A stretch of DNA of 64,000 nucleotides from Botryosphaeria dothidea (taxonomy: Eukaryota; Ascomycota; Dothideomycetes; Botryosphaeriales; Botryosphaeriaceae). Positions 13,241 to 24,979 of this stretch are shown here, in pieces. The stretch lies in NCBI GenBank assembly GCA_011503125.2, contig WWBZ02000016.1:1054001-1118000 (forward strand), given 5' to 3'. Position 1 is the stretch's first letter. The number at the start of each line of letters is the position of its first letter. The position numbers were made by a program, and so were the translations under genes. The notes beneath the pieces are model-generated. The model was not told the origin of the DNA. It worked only from the letters and a program-made list of their open reading frames with translations, and did not search any database.

Positions 13241-14963
13241 ATGGCTGACAACGCACCTCCGGCTGAGGGCGCGGCGGCGCCCTCCAAGAACGCCTTGAAG
13301 AAGGCTCAGAAGGAGGCCGAGAAGGTGGGATGAAAAGCAACCTACAACGGTCAGACAACACGCATTGACGCATGAGAAATAACAGGCAGCAAAGAAGGCG
13401 GCCGCGAAGGAGCGCGAGCTGGCCGAGCGCCTCAAGCAGCAGTCCGGTGATGCTGCGAACGACGTCTCCAAGGACGACTACGGCGAGCTGCCCATGATTG
13501 GCTCTATCCCCTACACGCCGTCGGGCCAGAAGCGGGTCAAGTTCACGGAGCTCAAGGAGCAGGACGAGCCGGTGGCGTTCCGCTGCACCGTCATCAACGC
13601 GCGCTCGCAGTCGGCGAAGCTGGCCTTCCTCAACCTGCGGCAGGGCGACGAGACGATCCAGGCGGTGGTGGCGGCGAGCGAGAAGCTGTCGCGGCAGATG
13701 GTCAAGTTCGCCGGCAGCGTCAGCGCCCAGTCCATCGTGCTCGTCCACGGCCTGGTGCGCGGCGTCAAGGAGCCCATCAAGAGCGCCACCCTCAAGAACC
13801 TCGAGGTCCACATCCAGAAGCTGTACATCATCTCCAAGGCCGAGCCTCAGCTGCCCCTGCAGGTCGAGGACGCCGAGCGCCCGCTCCCCGAGGAGGGCGC
13901 CACCGAGGAGCAGCAGAAGAGCGAGGAGGGCGAGCGGCCGCGCGTGGCGCTGGCGACCCGCCTGGACAACCGCGTGCTCGACCTGCGCGCGACGCACAAC
14001 CGCGCCATCTTCCGCATCAAGAGCGGCATCTGCGCGCTGTACGCCGAGTTCATGGCCGCCAAGGGCTTCACGCAGATCCAGACGCCCAAGCTGCTGGGCG
14101 CCGCATCTGAGGGCGGCAGCAACGTCTTCGAGTGCACCTACTTCGACCGCAAGGCCTATCTGGCCCAGTCGCCCCAGCTATACAAGCAGATGCTCATCGC
14201 CGGCGGCTTCGAGCGCGTCTTCGAGGTCGGCCCCGTCTTCCGCGCCGAGAACAGCAACACCGCCCGCCACTTGACCGAGTTCACCGGCCTCGATATGGAA
14301 ATGGCCTTCGAGGAGGACTACCACGAGGTCGTCGACCTCATCATCGAGATGCTGCTCTTCATCTTCAAGGGCCTGCGCGAGCGCTACAGCAAGGAGACCG
14401 ACATCGTGCGCGAGTGGGCCAGCGGCGGCAAGAACACGATCGAGGACTTCAAGCTGCCCGCCGACGGCAAGGTGCCCATCATCCCGTTCAAGGACGGCGT
14501 TGCGATGCTGCGCGCCGCGGGCGAGGATCTCGGCGACTACGAGGACCTCAGCACGCCGCAGGAGAAGCTCCTCGGCAAGCTCGTCCTCGACAAGTACGGC
14601 TCCGACTTCTACGTGCTCGACCAGTTCCCGCTCGCCGTGCGTCCGTTCTACACCATGCCCTCGCCGCAAGACCCCCAGCTGTCCAACTCGTACGACATGT
14701 TCATGCGCGGCCAGGAGATCATGTCGGGCGCCCAGCGTGTCCACGACCCCACCCTGCTCGTCCAGCGCTGCAAGGGCATGGACCCGCCCGTCAACCCGGA
14801 CGGCCCCGGCCTCAAGGACTACGTCGACGGCTTCCGCTACGGCTGTCCGCCCCACGCCGGCGGCGGCTTCGGTCTCGAGCGCATCGTCAGCTTCTGGGCC
14901 GGCGTCGGCAACGTCAGGTTGGCGAGCTTGTTCCCTAGGGACCCCCAGAGGATCATGCCGTAA
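13241..14963 (+). CDS. DPS1: Cytosolic aspartyl-tRNA synthetase (class II)
   Basis: Exons 13241-13324 and 13386-14963 encode 553 residues, close to yeast Dps1 (557). A Lys/Ala/Glu-rich helix (residues 1-60) typical of eukaryotic AspRS is followed by an OB-fold anticodon-binding domain (about 90-200) and the class II catalytic core. Motif 2 is visible as FRAENSNTARHLTEFTGLD near 313, and motif 3 as GFGLERIV with its arginine near 527. The enzyme charges tRNA-Asp in the cytosol. The single intron (13325-13385) falls in the charged N-terminal helix. Codon use is extremely GC-biased at third positions, unlike its neighbours. This produces several long false ORFs in other frames and suggests strong expression. 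Confidence 0.96.
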
Positions 14964-15461
14964 AGCAGTGGTAAGCGAGGTCTGTGTAAGGGGTGGAGCG
15001 AGAAGTAAGGGCAAAGGAAGAGGCTGGAGACGCAAAAGAGTATTTTCGAAAGCGGTATCTTCGGTCTGGACTTGAATGAGATGAGAAAGCATGGGATGGA
15101 TCTATACAGGTCTTTTCACAAAGAACAAGCAAATAGATCGTCATGTTACAAGCACACCATGCATATCCATTGATACTCTATGATGCATAGCACGACAGAC
15201 ACTCTCATCTCCTTATGTTGAATGCTCTACGCTACCGTAACAGACCCAAAAGAACGCCCAGGCCAACCTATATCCAGCAACACCGACCCAGCACATAAAG
15301 CTTTAGTGACTCGCAAACGCCTCTTTTCCGTAGAAAATAAAACTATCATGTAGCAACAGCTAGCCCTGCTTGCTTGCTAAGTCGCCACGAGACCGTCTAG
15401 AAGAGAGAACCCATCGTCATGAAAACCATCATATCCATTCCCTCATCGTCATCAGCATCAA
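14964..15461. other. Intergenic, convergent 3' ends
   Basis: Half a kilobase between the ends of the AspRS gene (+) and the F-box gene (-). It is AT-richer than both genes. I see no RNA gene or coding signal. Confidence 0.5.
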
Positions 15462-18329
15462 TCAAAACCAGCGCCTCCCCCTCAACTTCCCCCACCACCT
15501 CCTCCTCTCACCCTCCTCCCTCGGCCCCTCAAACCACAACGTCCTGCCCACCCCACCCCCATCCACCATTCCCAACCCCACGCCCACATCGATATCAAAC
15601 ACCGTGCCCCACCCGCTCGCATGCCCCAGACAGAAACTCGCCCGCACGACCACACCCCCCTTCGCGCCCTTCGCGCGGTCGGACAGGTACGGCCCCACTT
15701 GTGCGGAGACCTGGTCGGCGATGGCGCCCGGCGCGTAGATGGTGTGCAGGCGGCGGGCCCAGGACAGGGGGCGGGAGGAGGCGAGGACGGGTTCGGGACC
15801 CGTGACGGGGTCGCCGGTGACGGCGATGAGTTGGTGGGTGATGTTCTGCTGTTGGGAAGAAGAGGAGGGGTTGGTGGGGTTTGGGGGGGGTTGTTGTTGC
15901 TGAGGAGCGGACGGCGGTTGTGGAGAAGCGGAAGGCTGGGCGGAAGGAGGTTGTTCGGGGAAGGGGAGCGGGTTGTCCGGGTTGGAGGGGATGTGCTGTT
16001 GGAGTTGGTGGTAGAACTGGAGCTCCGGGTCTGCGGCGCCGGGGGGAGTGGTGGGTCGTTGACCATTGCGTTGCTGGGCCTGGTCGTCGTCGCTGTCCTC
16101 GATGTTGAAGTCGGATTCGGACGAATCGTCTGGGATGATTGCGACGAGGGCCATGGTGTCGGGGTCACGGGTGTTGATCCAGTACTGAATGATCTCCTCA
16201 TCACGATGACTCCCTTCGAAATTCGTGTCCAGCCACATGCTCATTGTTAGGCTTTTGAGGCTGTGAAAATGTCGGAGTGGTAAGAGTAAGGGATGTGATA
16301 GTTCGGTAGGTGCGAAGAGGATGGGTGCGCCGACGTATCCGCAGAACTTGAGCTCGGTGACCGTCGCAGCGTGAAAGCATGCCACGGTGTGCAGCATCAG
16401 CGTTGGTCGAAGCCAATCGTATTGGGGTATAAACTCGAAATCTTGGCCTGGGGGAGTCGGCGGCTTGGATGCTGTCTCTTTGAGAGCGTTGAGGTCTTCC
16501 TCGTTCAGATCCCACTCGTCCTCTGTAACAGCTTGGAAAAGGTCGCTGCTCCCCCAAGAATTACCGATTGGGCTTGCATTCGCGATCATGACAATCTTGC
16601 TTAAGGGACACCTCCAGAGGGCTCGTATGGTTTCATGCTTTTCCTCGCGAGGTATGCCGCCCTCCATCTTCAGATGCTCAACCTTCAGCATGCGGGAAGC
16701 GAAATTTGTGATGAAGCGCCATCGCCGTGCCACTGCACCGGTCGCGCTGTGTAGGTCTCCTGGGTTGATGTTCTCCGTATCAAAGTGGAAAGTGGCATCA
16801 ACTCGCAGCTCTGTTAAGGTACGGGCTAGGTTGGATATGACGCGCTCTTGTTGGACTGCTGTCTCGCCATAGGCACGCTGATGGCTGAAGAAGCTTTCCA
16901 TTGGCCAAGCCAGACATTTGATGTTCGGGTGAGCCTCCACAAAATCCAAAAAGTCGATAGTTGGTGTTGAGGTCTCATAGGATGCTTCCGCCCTATCAAG
17001 TAGATATGTTCCTCGCGGTAAACTGTGAAGACGCGTTAGGCAAGAGTTCGCAAGATGTCAGTCGAGACTTACCTGGTCCAGGGAGTCATGATGTTGCGCA
17101 TTTGGAATGAACGAAGGTTTGGGAACCGTAGATTGCTTAGATGGGCTAACATGTGTCTGACTAATGCCTCGTCACGGCTTCGGTAGGCATCGTGTGAAAG
17201 TAGCATATCAAGGTTTAACGAAGTAAGTGTTGAAGTGGAGTCCTCAAGGAGAGTCATTAAAAAGTGAGCTGGAACCGCAGGCCGGGAGCTTTGGATTTGT
17301 TGATCTTCCGGAACGTGGGTGGAGTCCAGGAACTCTTTTACGTCAGGGAGGCCATCGTAGATGATATTGTCCAGCCGCACCGCCTCGGACAGTGACATCT
17401 GAGACATGAGTCCATCGGGGAGCACTTTGTCTATAGTTGTCGTGTATTCTCCTCCAATACCGTTCTGCAATAGCTTTCTGCGGACATTTCCTCTACTCAG
17501 GGACATGCCTTCCATCATCACATTCCTCTGCGTTGTGTCATCCAGATAGCTTAGCCGCCTGATCCTCAGGCTGGTCAGACCGGAGAGGTCGGGCCAGTAG
17601 GATGAGCCAATTGGGCCAGCCTCGGGCATAGCAAGCGAGCAATTCTCGAGCCAAAGACGCTTTAATGACACATTCCTGGGACGATGCGGATGCAGGAACC
17701 CCCATATAAGCCCATAAGCGAGAAAATAATGCCCGTATATGATCCTCAACGTGTGCACACTCGTCATGTTCCGTATTGCCAGCAGCAGAAGTTTGTGGGT
17801 TCGACGGTCATGAGAAAGAGTAAGAGAACGGAAGCAGAAGAGCGGTAATTCGTGGTATATGCTCGGGGTGGGCAGGTGGCATCGGTGGAGGACGGTCTGG
17901 ACGTGGGAGGCAATGGACGGCTTCCTGCGTCGTGTCAACTCTCGCGCCGGCGCAAACACAGCGGCAGAACTCACGACGCCAGCACCATCAGCTTCTTGAT
18001 TATGGGGGTATCATCGTGTTCGTCGGCCAGGTCGTCCACCACGCGCAGTGCTTTGAGCTGTGGTCTGCGCGGGCGTGGATGCAGCGACCAGCAGTCCTTG
18101 AGCTCGACATCTTTCCAGAGAAGCGGGATTGAAAGCCGATAGCCCCATCGACATGTCTGGGCGAGCTGGAACAGGTCGTCAAGATCGAGATACTGGAGAA
18201 TGTCGAGCACGAGTTCGTCCGGGAGCGAGACTAGATACTGCGGGTGCATTAGCGGTTTCTCTGTCCGCTTGGCGCGCTGTTATGTGTAACGGGTTGGCTT
18301 ACCGCAGGACCAGGGTCGAGCAGCTGCAT
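15462..18329 (-). CDS. F-box protein with long C-terminal region
   Basis: Exons 18329-18303, 18237-17975, 17924-17073 and 17022-15462 join to 900 residues. An F-box sits at the extreme N terminus (about residues 9-55: LVSLPDELVLDILQYLDLDD, then LFQLAQTCRWGYRL and IPLLWKDVELKDC), so the protein likely docks to Skp1 as a substrate receptor of an SCF ubiquitin ligase. The middle (60-640) has scattered leucine-rich segments such as LTSLRIRRLSYLD and LEHLKMEGG-like stretches, resembling degenerate LRRs in many fungal F-box proteins. A poorly conserved Pro/Gln/Ser-rich tract (about 700-790) precedes a final globular-looking 80 residues. The 27-nt first exon gives MQLLDPGPA; starting instead at the ATG within the first intron (18249) is possible. 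Introns are 65, 50 and 50 nt. The substrate is unknown. Confidence 0.85.
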
Positions 18330-18969
18330 GGCTGCGGCAGCAAGGAATAACGCGTCGCACCGTGACTCGGCAGGACGGTGAAGGTGGTAAAGCGACAGAG
18401 ATCAGCAGCTGCACTGGTGGTGGGGGGCAACCAGGTGCGGCCCAAGCTCCGCGGCGCGGATTCCGAGTCATTATTATACGTCACTGCCTCGCCTCGTCTC
18501 ACCGACTGCCTAATCCGGCAGTTCTCCGTGCTTCAACACCGCCGACCCGTCACCAAGGGCCAATAAAAACGTGATCTGAAAAATCCCTTGGTTGCGATTC
18601 CTAAGGATCAATGGTGCCAGAAATGAGAATTTTGATTTTAAAAAATAACAGGCTGCTGCAATCGGCGGCTATGGATGCATGGGCAGGTGAAGCATTCGTC
18701 CGGACATGAATGTCTCATGATTTCAACTTGAGCTTCCTTTACGGTTGATTGTTAGAACTTCTGGTGGATGGCTTATGAAAGCATTGCTGACGACTGGCTA
18801 AGTCAGATCTCTTCACCACTGCTTCGCATCTCCTTGATTTCGGTCGTTGGTAAAATATATCTCATAAGAAGGCGTACGAACATCAACGAGGTATGTACAG
18901 AAGTCATCCAATCTATCACGATCCCCGAATATCTACCACGAAAAGTAAACAAGAAATCCTCACACATGC
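18330..18969. other. F-box gene promoter and 3' flank of VPS62-like gene
   Basis: 640 nt. The left part precedes the F-box start codon (leftward gene) and the right part is the 3' flank of the VPS62-like gene. Short AT-rich patches are present near 18630-18660 and 18850-18880. No gene is seen. Confidence 0.45.
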
Positions 18970-20316
18970 TCACGGCCCCAAAATGTGCCTCTCAATACAC
19001 GGCACCCCATTATCGGGACACACCTTCTCCCGATCCAGCTGCTTCGCCACGGGCCCCGTCGGCCCGCTAGCATACTTGGCTATCGAGCCGAACAGCAGCT
19101 GCTGCCTGTCGTCGCTCTCCGGGTACTCCTCGTCGCCCCACTTGCCCAGGAAATTGAGCCACGAGGTCGGATACGCCTCCTCCTCGCCGCCGAGCGGCGT
19201 GAAGGTCGGGGTGCCGGTGGCGTTGGTGTAGTTGTAGAAGTAGGCCGAGAGCAGCGGGTCCCACAGCAGGCCGCCGTCGTCAGGCCCGTCGGTGTAGTCG
19301 AGCAGGAGGCCGGCGGGCAGGTTGAGGTTGGGGATGGTGTGGTCGTGCGTGCCGGGGATGGCGTAGTTGGCATGCGTGCCGTTGGCCACGTAGTTAACAG
19401 GCTGTTGTTGCATCACAAATTAGCGGCAAAAGAAACGAGGTGAGAGAAGGGGGAGGGAGATATGCATACGCGGTCGCCGGATTTGTGCAGGATGTCAAAG
19501 GCGAAGTTCTGCCCGTTGCTGTGCTGCGAGAACCAAACCCATTTCGGTTCGCCATCCTCGAACCGGATCATGTTGTGCTCCCAGTCTCCCACGTGGTTAC
19601 CCAGCTGCAGGTCCAGCACAACTCCGCCCCAGTTGTACGCGTAGAAGTACATGTAGAACGCATCGACCGTTCCCTTTCCCTTGTCGTTGACGATTACGGT
19701 GGCTGAAATGGCTCCGCCAGTCTTCCCATTACAGTCAGGCTTGACGCCGTTGAGCCATTCCGGGTTCTTGGTGATGTCGTCTTTAGATGTCAGGTAGACG
19801 TTGTCGCCGAACGAATTGAGGTTACCCAAGTTATTGAGGTTGAGTGGCGATGGGGCGCCAGACACAGCTTTGAAGTCCATCTTAGGCTCGGTGTTGTCGA
19901 TCTGGGCTTGTAGATCTGAAGGGAAGTATATATCTTCATGATGGATGTAACTAAGAGGAGCTGCGGAAACAGTGTCAGTCGTACAATTTCAACAGGCATA
20001 AGAAGAATGAACCAAAGATTCCAACTGATTTAGAACTTGAAGATATCGAAAAATACAGCCAGAATGAACCCATGGATTGATGATAACCTCAATCTCCAAA
20101 GAACAGTACAATGGTTTTGCCCATAAACAACCGGAATGGTCTAAAAATAAATATAACTAAAAAACCTTACTCACCATAGTCCGTCACGAACGAAGGTACG
20201 CCCTCCGGAGTGCGCTTCCCCAGCAAACCCCGCGCACGCGCCTTCTCAGCGCACTGCGCGCTGGTCAGCTGTGCGGCGAGCAGCACTCCACCGCCTATTC
20301 TGTTTGCAAACCGCAT
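18970..20316 (-). CDS. VPS62: Vps62-family (DUF946) protein, probably secretory pathway
   Basis: Exons 20316-20175, 19960-19470 and 19401-18970 join to 354 residues. The body matches the fungal/plant Vps62 (DUF946) family, with conserved-looking blocks VPSFVTDYAPLSYIHHEDIY, LGNHVGDWEHNMIRFEDGEP, VWFSQHSNGQNF and NYVANGTHANYAIPGTHDH. In yeast, VPS62 is linked to cytoplasm-to-vacuole protein transport; the biochemical role is unknown. I chose the ATG at 20316 because it gives a short basic start plus hydrophobic stretch (IGGGVLLAAQLTSA), a plausible signal peptide, with LLGKR as a possible Kex2 site downstream. An in-frame ATG at 20424 would add 36 residues. The first intron (214 nt) is long for this window; the second is 68 nt. 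Confidence 0.87.
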
Positions 20317-22620
20317 AACGATCGGCAAGGGACTAGGTCTCAGGGAGACGCAGCCGACAGTTGCGGGTATCTCAAGAAGCGTCGCGAGTACGTATGGACC
20401 AGCAGGGCCAGAGACGAGGCGCAATCCGAGCGAGAGCTAAGAGGAGCTACCGTATACGTTATGTACGCTTGGCCTAACCGGCAGTGATATGTTCTGGCCG
20501 ACAGAGAACGAGATGAACCTCGGAAAGGGGGAACGAAGGAATCAGTAATCGGGAAAGCCAAAAATGCAAAAAAGATATCCATTTTGCTGAATCGCTGCCG
20601 GCAAAGTCAGTATATATGCGAGCGTCGACGGACAAGATTAGGGGCCCGTGCCAATGGTCATGGGCGACGGGCAGCGGACAGCCCTGACAGGCGATCAGCG
20701 GCGGCGAGCTACCCTTGCACTTACATACAAGCAGCTGCGAGCGGGGGTCCACCACGGGTTCGGGTAAGCCGCGCCCCAGAAGCATGCAAGCCATGAAAAA
20801 GGGGACCGAACGAGAAGCGACGAGCGGGAATAGCTTGGTCGAATGGACAGCGAATGGCAGCGCGCGCATGGCCGGCGTGGCGCGCTGCCAGGGCGCCGTT
20901 TAAGGATTCTTCTTGTGCGCGTGTGCGGTGGTGGTAGGTTAGATCGTGCGCGCATCAGGGACCTGTCGGTTCGCCGTGCTTGTTTCCGCTCTCACATGGG
21001 GCGTTGGCAAACCGCATGCGCTCACGCTCAGCCCGACGGGGTGCATGCTGTGGTTTCGTCTCATCCGGTTTCTGCTGCTCCATACGGCCCTCTGACTGGC
21101 TCGAGCTGAGCACTGTAGGACGGGCTGAGAGAAACGACGGGGCTTCCAGAAAAGATGGACGGCGAAAAAGTCATGACAAAAAGAGAAGCAGCGTCAGTTT
21201 GATCGATAGAGGCGCAGATGAGGAAAACAAGCACCAACCCAGTCTCTTTCTCGGGGTCTGGCTTTCTTTGCAGTAAAGATGCTAGTCGATGAGCCAGCGC
21301 CGTTAATGTGGGCGACACATCCAGCTGCCCAGATGACCGCCGAGCAGCTGTGGTGCGGCCGAACACGCCTCTGCAACCAAAGCTTGACGGCGTGCCTCGT
21401 GCGGAGAGGGACGGCAAGCCACACGAAACAGGATCGGCCGGAGGGGGCCCATGCACTTTACCTTAACACGGGACCAGGATGTCGCACCGGCAAGGCAAAT
21501 CAGCATCATTTTGAGCCTGAGTTAGCTACCGTGTGCCGGCCGCGGCTTGGCCACCCCGTATCAAACCAAAAAAGCTGAACTCAGGATGAAAGAGGCCCAC
21601 CGCCACGGCGTCGCCGATAGTACCTGCCCTACACGGAACTTTGCATTGTTGCTTTTCGTGACTGCTCCACATTGCTGGGCGCACTGCCGATCACCGGTCG
21701 CGGCGCGCTGTATTTCGATATACATTGGCAGGACGTCGAAATTAGGGGCGGGGCGCGCGAGCTGCTGAGAACAGGCGTGAACGTGCCTCGGCCCGGCGAG
21801 CGCATTGGGCTCGTTTCTTTTGGCGGCTGCGTCCCTGGTCGCGCCTCTCACGCGCACTAGCGGACGAACGCGTGGGAGAAGGATGTATCCCGGTTCTGCT
21901 TGCTGCCCTCTGGTTGGCCCGTCCAGTGGGGCCAGTCAGCGCGCGTGGTGACTACACATGGCGATGAAGCCCCGAGACATGCATGCATTAATGCGAGTCG
22001 CTGTCTGTACATCATGAGGACTTCGGAGCCGAGTCGCAAGTAACCGTACCATATACCATATCCCGACTCGCACCACTATCCGCCCTTGAAGCGGCCTCCC
22101 ATCGCATGCACAACGTACGTGACTGTTCACCTTCCCTTTTCATCTGTGAGTATTATAATTTACTTGTAGGTTAGTAATTCTAGTCTCCCTTCTCGCCCAA
22201 CATCCAACTGAGGACTACCAAGCTCGAAGTAGCGACAACAGGCACAACCAATACACCAAGCACATTCCTAACGATTACTCCACCCATTCTTTTCCCCCGA
22301 GCTTATCCATATTTATTATTGGTATATTTTTCAAGCAAGATCTTCAACTCGCACCCATCCTTCCCAATTCGCTTCCATCTTCTCCAGCCAACTTCAAAAA
22401 TAGGAATAAGGATAAAACGGGTATCACGCCGCCTACAAGACTGCTGATTAAAACTCGATCGCACCGCTGGCTCCAACGATACAGCGTGAAGAATAGGCAA
22501 AACTCGAATGTATCAGAGCGGTCTTGGTGTGCACTAAATAGGACCCTAGTGCTCTCGGAGCACCTGAATCACGCGCGGCGTCTCTGGAAAGATACCCATA
22601 TATCGGACTCAGTCCGCCGT
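20317..22620. other. 2.3 kb intergenic region, no gene recognised
   Basis: This holds the promoter of the leftward VPS62-like gene (and the alternative upstream start at 20424) and the 3' flank of ERG4. Composition is mixed, with GC-rich ORFs of up to 131 codons on both strands that overlap each other and carry no recognisable domain. The last 400 nt (22140-22500) is pyrimidine-rich, then AT-rich. I find no RNA gene or transposon feature. Confidence 0.4.
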
Positions 22621-24505
22621 TTAAATGACGTACTATTTCGCAAAAATCATCAGCCCACATTATCTTCGAAAGAGAACCGACGGGGGCTTTGCTACCACCC
22701 CACTGTGAACTTACCGGGATGAAGAGGTACGGCACCTGGCGCTCATATTGCTTCCAGGCCTCGCCGTAAACCTGCCTGCAGCGCTGAATGTCTCTAGCCG
22801 CGCGGTGGATAATCATGAGGCTGAAGAAGACAGGGTAGAACCACGGGAACGGGCTCTTGAATCCGGTGATCAAACCCCAGTTGAGCGCAAAGTATAGGTC
22901 ACACGTGTAGTGAATTTTGCGTGCAAGACCGTACCATCCGCCAGCCAGAAGGTTTTTGCCAGTGTCGGTTCTGATGATCTTCGGGTTATGCACCTCGCGC
23001 CAGGGCAGGACGGGGAACGTCTTGCGGTCATAGTCGGATCCACGTTCCTTGCGGCGGAAGTGGTTCTTCTGGCTGTTGGCCGTGTCCCAGACCCAGTAGA
23101 CGAACAGGTAGGCAGGGAAGAGGATCGCGAGAAGCCACTTCGGATGCGCGTACTCAGACGGGTCATGGTTAGCAAGGTAGAGAGTGCAGTGGCAGTAGCT
23201 GAGGGGCACGCCGGCCAAGTTCCAGAAAGTAAGCATGAAGCCGAGCTTCTCAAAATACATGTCCCTACATCGATATCAGCAGAGTTCGATCACTTCTTGC
23301 ATCGCCGGCCGTCCTGCTTACCAGGTCGTGACGATCATCTCCTCGCCCTTAGAGCAAGCATTGGCGTACAGCCAATGTGCCATGACCAAGAAACAAACCT
23401 CGCCGGTCACGTAGCCATAGTTCTCATACTGCCTCGCCGCCGTACCGAGCGAGAGGAAGAACAGAATGAACCAAGGCATTCTAACCTCGAAGAACATCTT
23501 CCAATCAAGCCATCCGAACAGACGCGGGTTGAGCTCAGCACCCATGAAAAAGTCATACACCGGGTATCCCGTCATCCGAACTGTAGCTCCGCGAATGTGG
23601 GCGCTAATGTAGAAATAAAAGCTCATTAAGAATCCCGAGAGAATGGCAACGGACATCAGAGGGCCAAACTCGTCAATCAGGGTATAAAGCTTGAAGTAGC
23701 CTGTGTAGTGAAGGGCCAACCCCAGAACAATGGTGGTGTAGAAACTCCAAACCGCCGAGCAGTAGTAGTCAAGCTGCTTACCACCGAGGTGCGGCAGAGC
23801 CTGCCCCTTGGAGTAGACCCCGGGCATAAAAAGGTAAAAGACCATCTGGAGTGCCATGAAAGTCCAATAGATGGTCCAGGCACGCGCATGCGGAAACGCG
23901 TGCTCGTAGCACAGCTGGAAAAGGTGGCGGAAAAACTCTCCCAGGCTCTCGCCCTCAGCCGGCAGCGGCGCATAGCCGCCGTAGAAAGTCGAGCCCGCCC
24001 ACATGTAGTACATCAGCAGCGGAAAGCCGATCATCATCGACCCGGTACCCAAAGATCCGCCGAATTCAAAATGTGGGGAAGTCTCTGTCATGGTCGGGTC
24101 GACGACGTTCGTCGCGGGCTTCTCGTCCGCGACATGGCCGTTGGTAGCGTGACCATTGGTGTACTTGTCTGCGTGGCCGTTGCCGTTGGAAAGGGGCTCT
24201 TGGACTTGGACGGGGGCGGCGAACGGAGCGGGCGTCGAGTTCTCGGAGGACTCGCCATCAGGCGCGACGGATTTGCGCGTGGTGCGGCGACGACCAGGAG
24301 TCTCGACGAATCCTGGGTTCGAGGGTTTTCTGTTTCCCGGCTGTCAGAATCTGGGGGGCACTCCGTTGCAAGGGACGCGCAAGACGGCACAGCGCAGGCC
24401 AATTGGCGCAGCGCACCGGACGCGCGGTGCCGTATTGTCGCTTGGAAGGCGGTATAGATACCTAGGCGTAGCACCCGTCTGCGAACGGGTCACTCGTTGA
24501 GACAT
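22621..24505 (-). CDS. ERG4: Sterol C-24(28) reductase (ERG4)
   Basis: Exons 24505-24462, 24329-23322, 23264-22715 and 22632-22621 join to 537 residues. The protein is polytopic with eight or more membrane segments and carries the ERG4/ERG24 family signature [19 protein letters not shown] (about 454-472) and a C-terminal block ([21 protein letters not shown]). This family uses NADPH; ERG4 catalyses the last step to ergosterol, reducing the C24(28) double bond in the ER. The N-terminal 80 residues are hydrophilic ([18 protein letters not shown]), as in filamentous-fungal orthologues. The last exon is only 12 nt and supplies the ending YVI. The assignment to ERG4 over ERG24 rests on overall resemblance ([18 protein letters not shown]) and should be firm. 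Introns are 132, 57 and 82 nt. Confidence 0.94.
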
Positions 24506-24979
24506 GGCTTCAGGAGGCCTATGGGGCGGTCGGTTTGGCAGCGGCGACGACGGTGCAGATGTGCGGAGGACGGTCTGGGGAGCACAAATTCCCTGGGGAA
24601 TCGCAAGCTGGGGTGCGAGTCTGTCGGCCTCCGTGCTCAGCGCGACTCAGTGGCTTCGCGGAAGTTTGTTATTGCAAATAGTGCCTTCCCCCTCGGCCTG
24701 GTTGACACCGCTCAAGCGTCAATTTTGTGCAGGGCCGCCGCCGTGCTCGAGCTAACGCGGCCAATTACATCACCACTGCGCCCAATCGAAACTTAAACAC
24801 CTTCGATGAATCCCATCAGACACCATCAGCGGCGTTGCACGAAGCGACTAATCCTGCTGTGTGCGGATAAAGGCTTGCTTATACTAAAACATGAAGACGC
24901 TGACCTTCCTTCGCGAAGCCTTCCTGCAAGGTACCGGGCCGCCCTGGCCAATCACGCTCCTGATTACGATCCACCACAA
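24506..24979. other. ERG4 promoter and 3' flank of RING-protein gene
   Basis: 474 nt between two leftward genes; upstream sequence for ERG4. I see no convincing sterol-response element (TCGTATA) and no gene. Confidence 0.45.

Noticed and set aside
13155..15092. Long ORFs (258-304 codons) in other frames and on the minus strand over the aspartyl-tRNA synthetase gene
   Set aside because: Arg/Ala/Ser-dominated compositions produced by GC-rich third positions; the synthetase frame has all family motifs.
20317..22620. Hidden gene in the 2.3 kb VPS62-ERG4 interval
   Set aside because: ORFs on both strands overlap, lack domains and cannot be joined into a convincing model.
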